A DNA stretch of 64,000 nt from Exiguobacterium sp. 9-2 (GCF_036287235.1 NZ_CP142850.1:460001-524000); one strand, 5' to 3'. Positions 1 to 12,118 are shown, counted from the first letter of the stretch. The notes: generated by a model from the letters alone, not told the origin. Numbers and translations: made by a program.

Positions 1-998
1 CACCGTGTGCGCAAGTGGCAGATCAACATATCCAAGCTCCCTTCACGGATGTCGAGGCAGCCAAACAGCTCGCAGCTGAATCAGATGTCGTCACCTACGA
101 ATTTGAGAACATCTCAACGGAAGTCGCTGAAGCAATCGGGACGAAACTGATTCATGGAACGAATCTCCTTTTTCAAACGCAACATCGGGTACGGGAAAAA
201 GAGATGATTGAACGCATTGGACACTCTGTCGCTCCGTACTATCCGGTGACGCATCCTTCTGACTTAGAGGAAGCAAAACAGCGACTCGGGTTACCGTTCG
301 TCTTGAAGACAGCACGATTCGGCTATGACGGAAAAGGACAGACCGTCATCCGGACGGAAGAACAGTTCCAAGCGACAATCGAACGATTCGAACCGACAGA
401 GTATGTTGCGGAGCAGTGGTTACCGTTTGATCAGGAAATTTCCGTCATCGTGACGCGAAGCGCAACAGAAACACGCGTCTTCCCAGTCAGTGAGAACATT
501 CATCGGGAAAATATCTTGCATCTATCGATCGTACCGGCTCGCATTTCCGAATCGCTCGAACAAGAAGCAATTGCGCTCGCTGAATCGATCGCGGATGCTG
601 TCGGGTTGATCGGTACACTCGCCATCGAGTTGTTCGTCGTCGGTTCTAGACTGATCGTCAATGAACTAGCACCCCGACCACACAATTCGGGTCACTATTC
701 AATCGATGCTTGCGAAACATCCCAATTCGAGCAACATATCCGTGCCATCAGTGGTCTCCCACTCGGTGATACCCGTCTGACGACACCGGTCGTCATGGCG
801 AACATCCTGGGTCAGCATGTCACAGCATTATACGAGGAACTACCGAGACTAAGCGCTCGGACGAAAGTTCACTTATATGGAAAAGCAGAAGCCAAGACAG
901 GTCGCAAGATGGGACATTTAAACATCCTTGCGGACACGGTCGACGATGCTTTGGCAGAAGTCGAACGCCTGTCGATATGGAAGGAGACAGTTCAATGA
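1..998 (+). CDS. purK: N5-carboxyaminoimidazole ribonucleotide synthase, 5' end cut by window edge
   Basis: PurK makes N5-CAIR from AIR, bicarbonate and ATP in de novo purine synthesis. The frame is open from base 3 and reads P-C-A-Q-V-A-D before the first candidate start, which matches the interior of PurK, so the GTG at 15 is a valine codon and the true start lies upstream. ATP-grasp features are visible: a YEFENI segment, [12 protein letters not shown], and the C-terminal [12 protein letters not shown] signature. About 50 N-terminal residues are missing. The stop overlaps the purB start as ATGA. The context (purB-C-S-Q-L-F-M-N-H-D) leaves no real alternative; purE should lie just to the left. 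Confidence 0.96.
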   Translation, partial: PCAQVADQHIQAPFTDVEAAKQLAAESDVVTYEFENISTEVAEAIGTKLIHGTNLLFQTQHRVREKEMIERIGHSVAPYYPVTHPSDLEEAKQRLGLPFVLKTARFGYDGKGQTVIRTEEQFQATIERFEPTEYVAEQWLPFDQEISVIVTRSATETRVFPVSENIHRENILHLSIVPARISESLEQEAIALAESIADAVGLIGTLAIELFVVGSRLIVNELAPRPHNSGHYSIDACETSQFEQHIRAISGLPLGDTRLTTPVVMANILGQHVTALYEELPRLSARTKVHLYGKAEAKTGRKMGHLNILADTVDDALAEVERLSIWKETVQ

Positions 999-2290
999 TC
1001 GAACGGTATACACGTCCTGAGATGAAAGCGATCTGGACCGAACAAAACAAATTCGAGGCTTGGTTAAAAGTCGAGATTCTTGCGTGTGAAGCATGGAGTG
1101 AACTAGGAGTCATACCGAAAGAGGACGTTCAATTACTTTGGGACAATGCCTCTTTTGATGTCAACCGGATCCTTGAAATCGAACAAGAGACACGTCATGA
1201 TGTCATCGCCTTCACGCGTGCCGTCTCTGAGACACTCGGAGAAGAACGCAAGTGGGTCCATTACGGACTAACGTCAACGGACGTCGTCGATACAGCACTC
1301 TCATATCTGTTGAAGCAAGCAAACGACATTCTTGCTGCGGATCTCGATCGATTCATCGACATCTTAAAGGTCAAAGCGAACGAACATAAATATACGGTCA
1401 TGATGGGACGAACGCATGGCGTACATGCAGAACCGACGACGTTCGGTCTGAAACTAGCGCTTTGGTACGAAGAGATGAAACGAAACAAAGTCCGCTTCGA
1501 AGCAGCACGTGAGACGGTCGAATACGGCAAGATGTCAGGAGCCGTCGGAACATTCGCGAATATCGATCCGTTCATTGAAAAATACGTCTGCGAAAAGTTA
1601 GGAACGAAACCAGCTCCAGTTTCCACACAGACGTTACAACGCGATCGTCATGCACACTATATGTCGACGCTTGCTCTGATCGCGACATCGATTGAAAAGA
1701 TGGCAACGGAGATCCGCGGTCTACAAAAGACGGAAACGCGTGAAGTCGAAGAATTCTTCGCTAAAGGTCAAAAAGGATCATCGGCGATGCCGCACAAGCG
1801 GAATCCGATCGGCTCTGAGAACATGACAGGTCTTGCCCGAGTCATCCGTGGACACATGGTGACGGCGTACGAGAACGTCTCACTCTGGCACGAACGGGAT
1901 ATCTCGCACTCTTCGGCAGAACGCATCATTCTTCCGGACGCAACAGGACTGCTCAACTACATGTTGAACCGTTTCGGAAACATCGTGAAGAACTTGACGG
2001 TCTTCCCGGACAACATGAAGCGGAACATGGACCGGACGTTTGGGGTCATCTTCTCTGGACATGTCTTACTCGCTTTAATCGAAAAAGGCTGGTCGCGTGA
2101 AGCAGCGTATGATTTCGTTCAACCGCGTGCGATGCAGGCGTGGGAAGAACAAATCATGTTCCGTGACTTATTGTGGCAAGAAGAAGAGATTCAACAGCTG
2201 TTCACAGAAGAAGAGCTCGATGCGTGTTTCGATCCGACGTACCATACGAGTCGTGTCGATGAAATTTTTGAACGGTGTGGCTTGAACTAA
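995..2290 (+). CDS. purB: Adenylosuccinate lyase
   Basis: PurB cleaves SAICAR to AICAR plus fumarate and adenylosuccinate to AMP plus fumarate, so it acts both before and after IMP. The fumarase/aspartase signature [10 protein letters not shown] lies near residues 262-271, and the catalytic-histidine segment [10 protein letters not shown] near 138-147. Length is 431 residues, as usual. I start at the ATG at 995, with AAGGAGAC at 981-988 as the ribosome binding site and an ATGA overlap with purK. An in-frame ATG at 977 precedes this site and would add six residues inside purK, so it is less likely. Confidence 0.97.
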   Translation: MIERYTRPEMKAIWTEQNKFEAWLKVEILACEAWSELGVIPKEDVQLLWDNASFDVNRILEIEQETRHDVIAFTRAVSETLGEERKWVHYGLTSTDVVDTALSYLLKQANDILAADLDRFIDILKVKANEHKYTVMMGRTHGVHAEPTTFGLKLALWYEEMKRNKVRFEAARETVEYGKMSGAVGTFANIDPFIEKYVCEKLGTKPAPVSTQTLQRDRHAHYMSTLALIATSIEKMATEIRGLQKTETREVEEFFAKGQKGSSAMPHKRNPIGSENMTGLARVIRGHMVTAYENVSLWHERDISHSSAERIILPDATGLLNYMLNRFGNIVKNLTVFPDNMKRNMDRTFGVIFSGHVLLALIEKGWSREAAYDFVQPRAMQAWEEQIMFRDLLWQEEEIQQLFTEEELDACFDPTYHTSRVDEIFERCGLN

Positions 2291-2298
2291 TCAACCTG

Positions 2299-2320
2299 AG
2301 ACGGGGCATTTGCCCCGTCT
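2299..2320 (+). other. Perfect 10-bp hairpin between purB and purC
   Basis: AGACGGGGCA and TGCCCCGTCT form a perfect 10-bp inverted repeat around a two-base centre, nine bases after the purB stop. No run of T follows, so it does not look like a factor-independent terminator. It may stabilise or mark processing of the purB 3' end within the operon transcript. That function is inference. Confidence 0.6.
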
Positions 2321-2349
2321 ACATCTTAGGATCATGGGGGACGAAAGCG

Positions 2350-3057
2350 ATGCAACCACTTTATGAAGGAAAAGCAAAACGATTGTACACGACGCAGGAG
2401 CAGGATGTGCTCCGGATCGTCTATAAAGACGAGGCCACGGCATTCAACGGCGAGAAAAAAGAAGTATTTGCTGGAAAAGGCGAATTGAACAACCGATTGA
2501 CGAGTCATTTCTTTGAAATCCTCGAACAAGCGGGCATTCCGACACATTTCATTGAGCGTGTCTCGGAGCGCGAACAGCTCGTACGTCGTGTCACTATCAT
2601 TCCACTCGAAGTCGTCGTCCGGAACGTCGTCGCAGGAAGCTTGAGTAAACGGCTCGGTATCGAAGAAGGTACGGTGCTCGAAACACCAATCGTTGAGTTC
2701 TACTATAAAGATGATACGTTAGGCGATCCACTCGTCACCTCATCGCACATCAATTTACTGAAGATTGCGACTTCTGAGGAGCTAGAAGAGCTGTCGGACA
2801 AAGCACTTCGCGTGAATGATGTCTTGCAACCTTACTTCCGTCAAAACGGAATCACGTTGATTGATTTTAAATTGGAATACGGCAAGACGGCAGATGGAAC
2901 GATTCTACTGGCTGATGAAATCTCACCTGATACATGCCGCCTGTGGGATCAGGAAACTGGAGAACATCTCGATAAAGATGTCTTCCGACGCAATATCGGT
3001 TCACTGACAGAGACTTACCAAACACTATTCAATCGCCTAGGGGGAAACACACAATGA
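2350..3057 (+). CDS. purC: SAICAR synthase
   Basis: PurC joins CAIR and aspartate, using ATP, to give SAICAR. The protein starts MQPLYEGKAKRLY, the standard opening, and carries EVVVRNVVAGS and IDFKLEYG plus DEISPDTCRLWD of the SAICAR synthetase family. Length is 235 residues, close to Bacillus enzymes. The frame stays open upstream to 2275, but the family alignment and the TGGGGGA ribosome binding site just before it support the ATG at 2350. It ends with an ATGA overlap into purS. Confidence 0.97.
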   Translation: MQPLYEGKAKRLYTTQEQDVLRIVYKDEATAFNGEKKEVFAGKGELNNRLTSHFFEILEQAGIPTHFIERVSEREQLVRRVTIIPLEVVVRNVVAGSLSKRLGIEEGTVLETPIVEFYYKDDTLGDPLVTSSHINLLKIATSEELEELSDKALRVNDVLQPYFRQNGITLIDFKLEYGKTADGTILLADEISPDTCRLWDQETGEHLDKDVFRRNIGSLTETYQTLFNRLGGNTQ

Positions 3058-3302
3058 AAAAAGTCATCGTATCGATCGCATTACGGGAAAGCATTTTAGA
3101 TCCACAAGGAGTTGCTGTAAAAGGCGGATTGCAACAGCTTGGTTTTACGGGTGTCGAGAGTGTTCGAATCGGAAAACAGATTGAACTGCTCGTTGAAACG
3201 GAAACGACAGAAGCGATGATTCATGAGATGTGTCAAAAACTACTCGTTAACACGGTGATGGAAGATTATCAGATTACGATCGAAGAGGTGACGCCAGCAT
3301 GA
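3054..3302 (+). CDS. purS: FGAM synthase subunit PurS
   Basis: PurS is the small scaffold subunit of the three-part formylglycinamidine ribonucleotide synthase (PurS-PurQ-PurL) of Bacillales; it is thought to hold the glutaminase PurQ against PurL. The 82-residue protein has the family pattern, with [18 protein letters not shown] near the N-terminus. It overlaps purC by four bases and purQ by four bases, which fits coupled translation of subunits needed in matched amounts. Confidence 0.96.
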   Translation: MKKVIVSIALRESILDPQGVAVKGGLQQLGFTGVESVRIGKQIELLVETETTEAMIHEMCQKLLVNTVMEDYQITIEEVTPA

Positions 3303-3982
3303 AGTTCGCGGTCATCGTCTTTCCGGGATCGAACTGTGATTTAGATATGTACCATGCGGTTAAGGATGCGCTCGGAGAAGAAGCCGAATACGTCTTCCAT
3401 ACCGAAACATCACTTGAAGGCTACGATGGTGTCCTGTTACCAGGTGGATTTTCCTACGGAGATTACCTTCGTTGCGGGGCAATCGCACGCTTCTCACCGA
3501 TTATGGAAGAGGTCAAACGTTTTGCAACAGAAGGAAAAACCGTCCTCGGTGTCTGTAACGGATTCCAGATTCTTGTCGAAGCGGGACTCTTACCAGGTGT
3601 CTTGCATCGAAATAACGGTTTGAAGTTCATGTGTCGGACGGTCGAACTGAAGGTTGAAAACACGAAGACACGGTTTACATCAGATTATCTGCCAGGCGAG
3701 ACGATCTCGATTCCAATCGCACATGGCGAAGGAAACTACTACTGCGACGATGCGACTTACGCGATGCTCCAAACGAACGGGCAAATCGCCTTCACATATG
3801 TCGATAATCCGAACGGTTCGCGCGGCGATATCGCCGGGATCACGAATAAAGCTGGCAATGTTCTTGGGATGATGCCACACCCAGAACGAGCAGTCGAGCT
3901 ATTGACTGGCGGAACAGATGGATTGAAACTCTTTACTTCACTCGTCAAACAGGGGGCACACCATGCTAAAACAACAGTCTGA
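3299..3982 (+). CDS. purQ: FGAM synthase glutaminase subunit
   Basis: PurQ releases ammonia from glutamine for the PurSQL complex. It is a class I glutamine amidotransferase: the nucleophile cysteine lies in GVCNGFQ, preceded by the [12 protein letters not shown] oxyanion region, and the C-terminal MPHPERA carries the catalytic His and Glu. The 227 residues match Bacillus PurQ. Its 3' end overlaps the purL start by 20 bases. Confidence 0.97.
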   Translation: MKFAVIVFPGSNCDLDMYHAVKDALGEEAEYVFHTETSLEGYDGVLLPGGFSYGDYLRCGAIARFSPIMEEVKRFATEGKTVLGVCNGFQILVEAGLLPGVLHRNNGLKFMCRTVELKVENTKTRFTSDYLPGETISIPIAHGEGNYYCDDATYAMLQTNGQIAFTYVDNPNGSRGDIAGITNKAGNVLGMMPHPERAVELLTGGTDGLKLFTSLVKQGAHHAKTTV

Positions 3983-6182
3983 ACCAACACCAGAATTGAT
4001 TCAAGAGCAACGCGTTTATGCCACGATGGGATTAAGTGATACGGAATACCAGATGGTCGTCGATTTACTCGGACGCCAACCGAACTATACGGAAACAGGA
4101 TTGTTTTCGGTCATGTGGTCTGAGCATTGTTCATACAAGACATCTAAACCCGTCCTCCGTCAATTCCCGACGACTGGACCACGTGTCTTACAGGGACCGG
4201 GTGAAGGAGCAGGAGTCGTTGATATCGGTGATGAGCAGGCTGTCGTCTTTAAGATTGAAAGCCACAACCATCCATCCGCTGTTGAACCGTATCAAGGTGC
4301 TGCAACAGGCGTCGGCGGTATCATTCGTGACATCTTCTCGATGGGTGCGCGCCCAGTTGCGCTCATGAACTCGCTCCGCTTCGGTCATCTCGGTACACCA
4401 CGTGTTAATCAACTGTTCGAACAAGTTGTTGCAGGGATCGCGGGGTATGGCAACTGTGTCGGTATTCCAACGATCGGTGGCGAAATCGGATTTGATCGTT
4501 CGTATGAAGGAAATCCACTCGTCAATGCGATGTGTATCGGTTTGATCAACCATGCCGATATTCAAAAAGGTCAGGCAAAAGGTGTCGGGAACTCAGTCAT
4601 GTACGTCGGTGCAGCGACTGGGCGCGATGGTATTCATGGTGCGACATTTGCCTCGGAAGATCTCGGAGAAGATACGGAAGCAAAACGTCCAGCTGTTCAA
4701 GTCGGCGATCCGTTCATGGAGAAGCTATTGATTGAAGCTTGTCTTGAGATCGTTGGTCATCCAGCACTGGTCGGGATGCAGGATATGGGCGCTGCTGGAC
4801 TAACATCTTCTTCAGCAGAGATGGCTTCAAAAGCAGGCATGGGCATCGAGATGCACCTCGATGACGTCCCGCAACGGGAGACAGGGATGACAGCCTACGA
4901 AATGATGCTCTCAGAATCACAAGAGCGAATGTTACTCGTCGTCAAACGGGGGCGCGAAGCAGAGATTGAAGCAATCGTCAGCAAATGGGGGCTCCATGCC
5001 GTTCACGTCGGAGAAGTCATTGAAGAGAAAGTCTTACGGTTGATCCATCATGGGGATATCGTGGCGGAAGTTCCGGTTGACGCGTTAGCGGAAGAAGCAC
5101 CAGTCTATGAAAAACCATCTCGCGTGCCTGCGTATTATGAAGAATTTCAAGCGATGGAAGAGACACTTCCAGTCGTCGAGGACATTGTTGAGACATGGCG
5201 AGCACTACTCCGTCAGCCGACGATCGCTTCAAAACGCTGGGTCTACGATCAGTACGATCATATGGTCCAGACATCGACGGTCGTCGCACCGGGATCAGAT
5301 GCAGCCGTTATCCGTGTCCGTGGTACGAACAAGGCACTCGCCATGACGACCGACTGCAACAGTCGCTTCGTCTACTTGGATCCATATGTCGGTGGACAGA
5401 TTGCCGTTGCAGAAGCAGCTCGTAATATCGTCGCGAGTGGGGCGACACCACTTGCCATCACGGATTGCCTGAACTTCGGAAATCCGGATAAACCAGAAGG
5501 CTTCTGGCAGTTGCAGCAAGCAACAGCCGGTATGGCAGAAGCATGTCGTGTCCTTGAGACACCTGTTATCGGTGGAAACGTCTCGCTCTACAATGAGTCA
5601 GCTGGTCAAGCGGTTCACCCGACACCGGTCGTCGGAATGGTCGGATTACACGAGCAAACCGAATGGATCACAACGCAACACGTCAAACAAGCAGGTGACA
5701 AGATTTATCTGTTAGGTGAAACAACAGCCGAGTTTGGTGGTAGTGAGCTTCAATATATGCAATTCGGTAAATCATTCGGTCGCGCACCACAAATCGATTT
5801 AGCAGTCGAACATGCACGCTTACAAGTTTTACAACAAGCAGTACAAGCAGGTGAAGTCAATGCGATGCATGATGTATCAGAAGGTGGTCTCGCAATCGCC
5901 CTCGCTGAGATGACGTTTGGAACGAACTTTGGGTTGACGGTTCAGTTTGATGGACCAACGTTACATCTGTTCAGTGAATCGCAATCACGTTTCGTCGTCA
6001 CTGTGCCACAAACGCACGTTGCAGCATTCGAACAACGGACCGGTGCTCAAGCGATCGGTGTCGTCACGAACGATGAGCTTCTTGTCATCGAGACGGCAGA
6101 GACACGGATCGAAGCAGACCGTTCGACCTTACAGGGAGACTGGGAAGGAGCAATCGCGTGTTATATGACATCAAAGGACTAA
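3963..6182 (+). CDS. purL: FGAM synthase large subunit
   Basis: PurL converts FGAR to FGAM with ATP and ammonia from PurQ. The 739-residue small-type PurL contains [11 protein letters not shown] near residue 50, [23 protein letters not shown], and GNVSLYN in the second AIRS-like half. The start is the ATG at 3963 with AGGGGG seven bases upstream, inside the end of purQ. It overlaps purF by 25 bases, so five consecutive genes here are translationally linked. Confidence 0.97.
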   Translation: MLKQQSEPTPELIQEQRVYATMGLSDTEYQMVVDLLGRQPNYTETGLFSVMWSEHCSYKTSKPVLRQFPTTGPRVLQGPGEGAGVVDIGDEQAVVFKIESHNHPSAVEPYQGAATGVGGIIRDIFSMGARPVALMNSLRFGHLGTPRVNQLFEQVVAGIAGYGNCVGIPTIGGEIGFDRSYEGNPLVNAMCIGLINHADIQKGQAKGVGNSVMYVGAATGRDGIHGATFASEDLGEDTEAKRPAVQVGDPFMEKLLIEACLEIVGHPALVGMQDMGAAGLTSSSAEMASKAGMGIEMHLDDVPQRETGMTAYEMMLSESQERMLLVVKRGREAEIEAIVSKWGLHAVHVGEVIEEKVLRLIHHGDIVAEVPVDALAEEAPVYEKPSRVPAYYEEFQAMEETLPVVEDIVETWRALLRQPTIASKRWVYDQYDHMVQTSTVVAPGSDAAVIRVRGTNKALAMTTDCNSRFVYLDPYVGGQIAVAEAARNIVASGATPLAITDCLNFGNPDKPEGFWQLQQATAGMAEACRVLETPVIGGNVSLYNESAGQAVHPTPVVGMVGLHEQTEWITTQHVKQAGDKIYLLGETTAEFGGSELQYMQFGKSFGRAPQIDLAVEHARLQVLQQAVQAGEVNAMHDVSEGGLAIALAEMTFGTNFGLTVQFDGPTLHLFSESQSRFVVTVPQTHVAAFEQRTGAQAIGVVTNDELLVIETAETRIEADRSTLQGDWEGAIACYMTSKD

Positions 6183-7567
6183 ATGAGGAGTGTGGCGTCT
6201 TCGGGATCTTCGGACAACCGAATGCAGCGCAACTCGCTTACTACGGCTTGCATAGTTTGCAACACCGGGGACAGGAAGGGGCAGGCATCGTCACGAGTGA
6301 CGGCGACGACCTCTTCCCGCACCGCGGGCAAGGACTGGTGACGGAAGTCTTTTCGGAAGAGATACTGACGAATCTTAAAGGACATCATGCGATCGGACAT
6401 GTCCGATATTCGACAGCAGGTGGAAACACACTTGAGAATACCCAACCGCTGCATTTCAAGTCGCGGACGGGAGATCTCGCTCTCGCACACAACGGGAACC
6501 TCGTCAACGCGGATTCACTGAAGCATCTACTCGAAGCAGAAGGTGCAATCTTTCAGACGACGAGCGATACGGAAGTCGTCGCCCATCTCGTCAAACGCAG
6601 TAAGCTCGACACACTTGAAGACCGGATTGCCGACAGTCTCGCGCGTCTTGTCGGGGCATTTGCCTTCCTCTTTTTAACGGAAGATACGTTATTCGTGGCG
6701 GTTGATCCACACGGACTGCGTCCACTGTCACTCGGGAAGACACCGGACGGCGGCATCGTATTTGCGTCAGAGACATGTGCCTTTGATATCGTCGGTGCAG
6801 AGTTCATTCGTGATATCGAGCCGGGGGAGCTCGTGACGATCACAGAACACGGCATGTCGTCTCGTCAATACATGCAACCACGCGAACGAGCGATGTGTTC
6901 GATGGAATACATCTACTTCTCACGTCCAGATTCAATCATTGATGGCGTCAACGTCCATACGGCCCGGAAAGCACTCGGGAAAAAGATGTATGAAGAAGCA
7001 CCGGTCGAAGCAGACGTCGTTACAGGGGTACCGGATTCCAGTATCTCGGCAGCGATCGGTTACGCGGAAGCGAGTGGTATTCCGTATGAAATGGGATTGA
7101 TCAAGAATCGTTATGTCGGACGGACGTTCATCCAGCCGTCACAGGAGTTACGGGAACGTGGGGTCAAAATGAAGTTGTCTGCGTTACGCGGTGTCGTACA
7201 AGGGAAGCGTGTCATCATGGTCGATGATTCGATCGTCCGAGGAACGACGAGTCGCCGCATCGTCGGTTTATTACGTGAAGCCGGTGCAACGGAAGTTCAT
7301 GTCCGTATCACGGCACCACCGATTACGAATCCATGTTATTACGGGATTGATACATCGTCAAAAGACGAGTTGATCTCTGCCCGGTTGATGCCGGAAGAAA
7401 TCCGTCAAGAAATCGGTGCTGATTCACTTGAATTCCTAACTGTACCGGGTATGGTCGATGCAATCGACCGCCCGTTCGATGGACCATTAAAAGGACAATG
7501 TACCGCTTGCTTCACAGGAGAGTATCCGACACCGCTCGGTTCGCTCGAGTTAGAAGCTAAACTTTGA
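6158..7567 (+). CDS. purF: Amidophosphoribosyltransferase
   Basis: PurF makes 5-phosphoribosylamine from PRPP and glutamine, the first committed purine step. The N-terminus [16 protein letters not shown] shows an 11-residue propeptide followed by the nucleophile Cys12, as in the Bacillus Fe-S type. Later cysteines in [14 protein letters not shown] and CTACFTG fit ligands of the [4Fe-4S] cluster. The PRPP motif [14 protein letters not shown] lies near residue 350. The start is GTG at 6158 with GGGAAGGAG upstream, 25 bases inside purL. The enzyme is expected to be feedback inhibited by AMP/GMP (family knowledge). Confidence 0.97.
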   Translation: MLYDIKGLNEECGVFGIFGQPNAAQLAYYGLHSLQHRGQEGAGIVTSDGDDLFPHRGQGLVTEVFSEEILTNLKGHHAIGHVRYSTAGGNTLENTQPLHFKSRTGDLALAHNGNLVNADSLKHLLEAEGAIFQTTSDTEVVAHLVKRSKLDTLEDRIADSLARLVGAFAFLFLTEDTLFVAVDPHGLRPLSLGKTPDGGIVFASETCAFDIVGAEFIRDIEPGELVTITEHGMSSRQYMQPRERAMCSMEYIYFSRPDSIIDGVNVHTARKALGKKMYEEAPVEADVVTGVPDSSISAAIGYAEASGIPYEMGLIKNRYVGRTFIQPSQELRERGVKMKLSALRGVVQGKRVIMVDDSIVRGTTSRRIVGLLREAGATEVHVRITAPPITNPCYYGIDTSSKDELISARLMPEEIRQEIGADSLEFLTVPGMVDAIDRPFDGPLKGQCTACFTGEYPTPLGSLELEAKL

Positions 7568-7583
7568 TAGATGGGGGAAGAAC

Positions 7584-8618
7584 ATGAGCAAACATTACGA
7601 AGCAGCAGGTGTGAGTCTGACGGCAGGATATGAGTCCGTCACTCGAATGAAAAAACACGTCGCCCGTTCGATGCGCAAAGAAGTATTAACGGGACTCGGT
7701 AGCTTTGGTGCGATGTTCGACCTCAGCCAATTGCAGTTGAAAGAACCGGTCCTCGTCAGTGGGACAGACGGGGTCGGTACGAAACTCAAGCTTGCCTTCG
7801 CACTCGAACAACACGATACGATCGGGATCGACTGTGTTGCGATGTGTGTGAACGATATCATCGTCCAAGGTGCAGAACCGCTTTATTTTCTCGACTACAT
7901 CGCGCTCGGTCAGGCGATTCCAGCGAAGATCGAACGGATCGTCGCCGGTGTTGCTGAAGGATGTGTCCAAGCGGGCTGTACGTTGATTGGTGGTGAGACG
8001 GCAGAAATGCCAGGGATGTATGCGGATGGCGAATACGACATCGCTGGTTTTGCCGTCGGTGCCGTCGAGAAGCAAAAATTGATTACCGGTGACAAGGTCG
8101 CAGCAGGCGATGTCATTCTCGGTCTTGCTTCGTCCGGTGTCCATTCGAACGGCTTTTCACTTGTCCGTAAAATTGTCGCCGAGAGTGGCCTTAGCTACGA
8201 AGATGAAGTCATGATGCTCGGTCATACACTTGGTAATGCGCTTCTCATGCCGACACGTATCTACGTCGAAGCGGTCAAAGCTGCCCTTGAGACGGAAAAG
8301 ATTCAAGCGATGGTCCATATTACAGGTGGCGGTTTCTACGAAAACGTACCACGCGTCTTGCCAGAGGGTCTTGGTGCATCGTTTGATCCGAAAAAGTGGC
8401 CGACGTTACCGGTCTTCGACTGGCTCGAGCAAGCAGGTGATCTGCCACGACATGACATGTATAATGTCTTCAACATGGGGATTGGTTTCATGTTGATCGT
8501 CAAACCGGAAGATGTCGTGGAAGTAACAGCACGCCTCGCTCGTGAAAATGAGACGGCGTACGTGATTGGTCACGTGACCGATCAAGAAGGTGTCCGGATT
8601 CAAGGGGTCGACGCATGA
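7584..8618 (+). CDS. purM: AIR synthase (phosphoribosylformylglycinamidine cyclo-ligase)
   Basis: PurM closes the imidazole ring of FGAM to give AIR. The 344-residue protein belongs to the PurM/PurL AIRS superfamily: [16 protein letters not shown] near residue 52 and the glycine-rich [13 protein letters not shown] are typical. The ribosome binding site GATGGGGGAAGAAC precedes the ATG. The 3' end overlaps purN by four bases. Confidence 0.97.
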   Translation: MSKHYEAAGVSLTAGYESVTRMKKHVARSMRKEVLTGLGSFGAMFDLSQLQLKEPVLVSGTDGVGTKLKLAFALEQHDTIGIDCVAMCVNDIIVQGAEPLYFLDYIALGQAIPAKIERIVAGVAEGCVQAGCTLIGGETAEMPGMYADGEYDIAGFAVGAVEKQKLITGDKVAAGDVILGLASSGVHSNGFSLVRKIVAESGLSYEDEVMMLGHTLGNALLMPTRIYVEAVKAALETEKIQAMVHITGGGFYENVPRVLPEGLGASFDPKKWPTLPVFDWLEQAGDLPRHDMYNVFNMGIGFMLIVKPEDVVEVTARLARENETAYVIGHVTDQEGVRIQGVDA

Positions 8619-9190
8619 AGATCGCCTGTTTTGCATCAGGAAGCGGTAGTAATGTCGAAGCACTTTTTGAAGCGATCGAGGCAGGGACGTTACATGCCTC
8701 GATCGAACTAATCGTCTGCGACCAACCGGACGCAACAGTCATCGAGCGAGCAAAACGACGTGGATGTGACGTCTTCGTCTTTCGAGCAAAGGACTATCCG
8801 GATAAACCGAGCTTTGAGCGGGAGATCATCGCTCGTCTTGAAGCAAAAGGTGTTGAACGGATCATCCTTGCCGGGTACATGCGTTTGATCGGGGAAGAGT
8901 TGCTCGGACGATACGCAGGGCGAATTGTCAACATTCATCCGTCGCTGCTTCCGGCGTTCCCGGGAAAAGATGCGATCGGACAAGCGTTTCGTGGCGGAGT
9001 TAAAATCACAGGTGTTACAATTCATATAGTCGATGAAGGAATGGACACAGGACCCATCATGGCTCAAGAAGCCGTTCGGATTACAGAAGAGATGACGCGT
9101 GAAACGTTGCAACAAGCGATTCAGCGTGTCGAACATAGACTGTATCCGCAAGTCATCGAAGAGTGGATGAAAGAGGAGGCAAACGTATGA
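8615..9190 (+). CDS. purN: Phosphoribosylglycinamide formyltransferase (folate dependent)
   Basis: PurN transfers a formyl group from 10-formyltetrahydrofolate to GAR. The start [16 protein letters not shown] gives the phosphate-binding loop, and [10 protein letters not shown] near residues 109-118 contains the catalytic His. [17 protein letters not shown] segment carries the conserved Asp. Length is 191 residues, normal for the family. It overlaps purH by four bases. Confidence 0.97.
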   Translation: MKIACFASGSGSNVEALFEAIEAGTLHASIELIVCDQPDATVIERAKRRGCDVFVFRAKDYPDKPSFEREIIARLEAKGVERIILAGYMRLIGEELLGRYAGRIVNIHPSLLPAFPGKDAIGQAFRGGVKITGVTIHIVDEGMDTGPIMAQEAVRITEEMTRETLQQAIQRVEHRLYPQVIEEWMKEEANV

Positions 9191-10707
9191 GAGCGTTAAT
9201 TAGTGTGTCGGATAAAACAGGGATCGTCGAACTAGGACGAGCGTTTCATGAAGCAGGGATCGAGCTTGTCTCGACAGGCGGAACACATCAAGCATTAGAG
9301 GAAGCTGGGCTTCCGGTCATTGGTATCAGTGAAGTCACACAATTCCCAGAGATGCTCGATGGACGTGTCAAGACACTTCATCCGATGGTCCACGGTGGAC
9401 TACTTGGTCGTCGTGATCTTGAATCCCATCGCGAACAGATGGCTGCGCAACAGATTCAACCAATTGATTTCGTCTTCGTCAATTTGTATCCGTTCAAGCA
9501 GACAGTTTTACAAGAAGACGTTGCTTATGCGGATGCGATTGAGAACATCGATATCGGTGGTCCAAGCATGTTGCGATCTGCAGCGAAGAACCACGCGGCT
9601 GTGACGGTCGTCGTCGATCCAGCTGATTACGAAACAGTCGTTGCTGAGGTTCGTGAAGGTGGAACAACGTTTGAGACACGCCAACGTCTTGCAGCGAAAG
9701 CCTTCCGTCATACAGCGGCGTACGATGCGTTGATCGCGGATTATTTCTTGACGCAAACAGGCGAGAAGTTCCCGGACCAGTTGACGATCACGCTTGAGAA
9801 AGTCCAGGATCTCCGTTACGGAGAAAATCCACACCAAGAAGCAGCCTTTTATAAAACACCAATTTACCGTGGGGCTTCCCTCGCTTCAGCGAAACAGTTG
9901 CATGGTAAAGAGTTGTCGTATAACAACATCCAAGATGCGAACGCTGCACTCGAAATTCTCGACGAGTTCCGCGAAGCAGCAGCCGTCGTCGTCAAACACA
10001 TGAACCCGTGTGGTGTTGCCGTCGGTCCAACGATCGGAGAGGCATTCCGTCGCGCGCATGCAGCCGATCCGGTTTCAATTTTCGGAGGCATCGTCGCCTT
10101 GAACCGTGAAGTCGACCTAGAGACAGCAGAACAACTAAGCGGTATCTTCCTTGAGATCATCATTGCCCCGTCCTTCACGGAAGAAGCCTTCGCCTTATTG
10201 TCAGCGAAAAAGAACATTCGTCTACTTGAACTTGACGTCAAACGTGTCCAAGCGATCCGCTATACAGCAGTTGCCGGCGGTATGCTCGTCCAAGACAGTG
10301 ACGATGAGACATTAGATGATGCAGCAGCACGTGTCGTGACAGACCGCAAACCGACAGCAGCGGAATGGGAAGACTTGAAACTCGCATGGCGCGCTGTCAA
10401 ACACGTCAAGTCGAATGCGATCGTTCTCGCGAAAGACGAAGTAACGGTCGGCGTTGGTGCAGGACAGATGAACCGTGTTGGTTCAGCGAACATCGCGATT
10501 ACGCAAGCCGGAGAAAAAGCAGTTGGCGCGTCCCTTGCTTCCGATGCCTTCTTCCCAATGGGCGATACGGTCGAAGCGGCAGCAGCAGCTGGCATTACAG
10601 CAATCATTCAACCAGGCGGCTCGATTCGCGATCAAGAGTCGATCGATGCGTGTAACCAACACGGCATCACGATGGTCTTTACGAACGTTCGACATTTCAA
10701 ACACTAA
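9187..10707 (+). CDS. purH: Bifunctional AICAR transformylase / IMP cyclohydrolase
   Basis: PurH formylates AICAR and closes the ring to IMP, the last two steps. The N-terminal MGS-like cyclohydrolase domain (about residues 1-130, with LVSTGGT and DGRVKTLHP) precedes the transformylase domain with the KHMNPCG motif. The protein has 506 residues when started at the ATG at 9187, which overlaps the purN stop and follows an AGAGGAGG ribosome binding site. An upstream in-frame ATG at 9163 falls before that site and is unlikely. Confidence 0.97.
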   Translation: MRALISVSDKTGIVELGRAFHEAGIELVSTGGTHQALEEAGLPVIGISEVTQFPEMLDGRVKTLHPMVHGGLLGRRDLESHREQMAAQQIQPIDFVFVNLYPFKQTVLQEDVAYADAIENIDIGGPSMLRSAAKNHAAVTVVVDPADYETVVAEVREGGTTFETRQRLAAKAFRHTAAYDALIADYFLTQTGEKFPDQLTITLEKVQDLRYGENPHQEAAFYKTPIYRGASLASAKQLHGKELSYNNIQDANAALEILDEFREAAAVVVKHMNPCGVAVGPTIGEAFRRAHAADPVSIFGGIVALNREVDLETAEQLSGIFLEIIIAPSFTEEAFALLSAKKNIRLLELDVKRVQAIRYTAVAGGMLVQDSDDETLDDAAARVVTDRKPTAAEWEDLKLAWRAVKHVKSNAIVLAKDEVTVGVGAGQMNRVGSANIAITQAGEKAVGASLASDAFFPMGDTVEAAAAAGITAIIQPGGSIRDQESIDACNQHGITMVFTNVRHFKH

Positions 10708-10722
10708 GCGGAGGCGATTTGA

Positions 10723-11985
10723 ATGAAGGTATTGGTGATTGGTAAAGGAGGGCGTGAACACGCGCTCGTCTGGAAGCTGGCACAGGATGAACGGATCGAG
10801 ACAGTGTATGCTGCGCCTGGGAATGCCGGGATGACACAAGCTACATGTGTTCCGATCGCCGAAAATGCCATCGATGAACTCGTGGCGTTCGCACAAGACG
10901 AACAGATTGATTGGACGATCGTCGGACCAGAAGGACCACTCGTTCTCGGGGTCGTTAACGCCTTTCAGGCAGCGGGACTGCAGGTTTTCGGACCGACACG
11001 GGAAGCTGCGGCAATCGAGGGAAGTAAGCAGTTCGCGAAGGAATTGATGGCGCGTGCCGGTATTCCGACCGCTGCTCACGCCGTCTTTACTTCAGCAGCA
11101 GAGGCAGAAGCGTATGTTCGCAAAGCGGGTGCACCGATTGTCATCAAAGCCGACGGCCTCGCTGCCGGAAAAGGGGTCACGGTCGCAGAAACTGTGGACC
11201 AGGCACTTGCAGCGATCCACGATACGTTTGCCGGGGAATACGGGCAGCAAAGCCGCGTCGTCATCGAAGAGTGTTTGGTCGGGGAAGAGTGTTCGTTGAT
11301 GGCGTTCGTCCACGAAGAGACGGTCATTCCGATGGTATTGTCGCAAGATCATAAACGGGCATTTGACGGTGACTTAGGTCCGAACACAGGAGGAATGGGC
11401 GCGTATTCACCGTTACCTCAGTGGGACGAGACAGCGTTGACGACAGAAGCTGTTGATCGCATCATACAGCCGCTCGTCGATCAGATGGCAAGCGAAGGAA
11501 TACCGTTCACTGGCTTCCTCTATGCCGGTCTGATGTTGACGAAACAAGGACCGTTCGTCATCGAGTTCAATGCTCGGTTCGGTGATCCGGAGACGGAAGT
11601 CATTCTCCCACGCTTAGAGACACCGTTACTTGATGTCATCAGACCACTGATGGACGGACAGACACCAGAAGTCGTTTGGACGGACCAAGCAGCTGTCGGT
11701 GTCGTCGTCGCTGCAGAAGGATATCCAGAAGCGCCAAAAACGGGACAAATGATTCCACTCGATCAGATCGGGGATGACCTTCTCGTTTTTCATGCCGGAA
11801 CAGCAGAACAATCCGGTCAACTTGTCTCAGCCGGTGGACGTGTCCTCGTCTGTGTCAGTCGTGCAGAGACGATCGAGCAAGCTGTCGAACAGGTCTATGC
11901 GAACTTACCAGACGTGACGCATCAGCCATTCTTTTACCGAACTGATATCGCTCAAAAAGCCTTTCGTGCCTCACATGAATCATGA
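10723..11985 (+). CDS. purD: Phosphoribosylamine-glycine ligase
   Basis: PurD makes GAR from phosphoribosylamine, glycine and ATP. The ATP-grasp protein opens MKVLVIGKGGREHALVWKL and contains PIVIKADGLAAGKGVTVA and FNARFGDPETEVILPRL. Length is 420 residues. A GCGGAGGCGATTT ribosome binding site precedes it, 15 bases after purH. It is the last gene of the purine operon and is followed directly by a strong terminator. Confidence 0.97.
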   Translation: MKVLVIGKGGREHALVWKLAQDERIETVYAAPGNAGMTQATCVPIAENAIDELVAFAQDEQIDWTIVGPEGPLVLGVVNAFQAAGLQVFGPTREAAAIEGSKQFAKELMARAGIPTAAHAVFTSAAEAEAYVRKAGAPIVIKADGLAAGKGVTVAETVDQALAAIHDTFAGEYGQQSRVVIEECLVGEECSLMAFVHEETVIPMVLSQDHKRAFDGDLGPNTGGMGAYSPLPQWDETALTTEAVDRIIQPLVDQMASEGIPFTGFLYAGLMLTKQGPFVIEFNARFGDPETEVILPRLETPLLDVIRPLMDGQTPEVVWTDQAAVGVVVAAEGYPEAPKTGQMIPLDQIGDDLLVFHAGTAEQSGQLVSAGGRVLVCVSRAETIEQAVEQVYANLPDVTHQPFFYRTDIAQKAFRASHES

Positions 11986-11991
11986 TAGTTG

Positions 11992-12030
11992 AACCAGACG
12001 CACTCGACAGAGTCTCGTCTGGTTTTTTTA
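11992..12030 (+). terminator. Terminator of the purine operon
   Basis: AACCAGACG at 11992-12000 pairs with CGTCTGGTT at 12016-12024, extended by a small inner stem ACTC/GAGT, and is followed by a run of seven T. It begins six bases after the purD stop. Confidence 0.92.
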
Positions 12031-12118
12031 TTTCTTGGCGAAGTGCACGAAAAGATTTGTCTTCCATGGCGAATTTGTGTTATTTTGACCAAATGAATCC
12101 GGAACGGGGCAAAACTTC

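Noticed and set aside
15-17. GTG at 15 as the start of purK
   Set aside because: The upstream in-frame residues (P-C-A-Q) continue the PurK family pattern, so the gene runs off the left edge.
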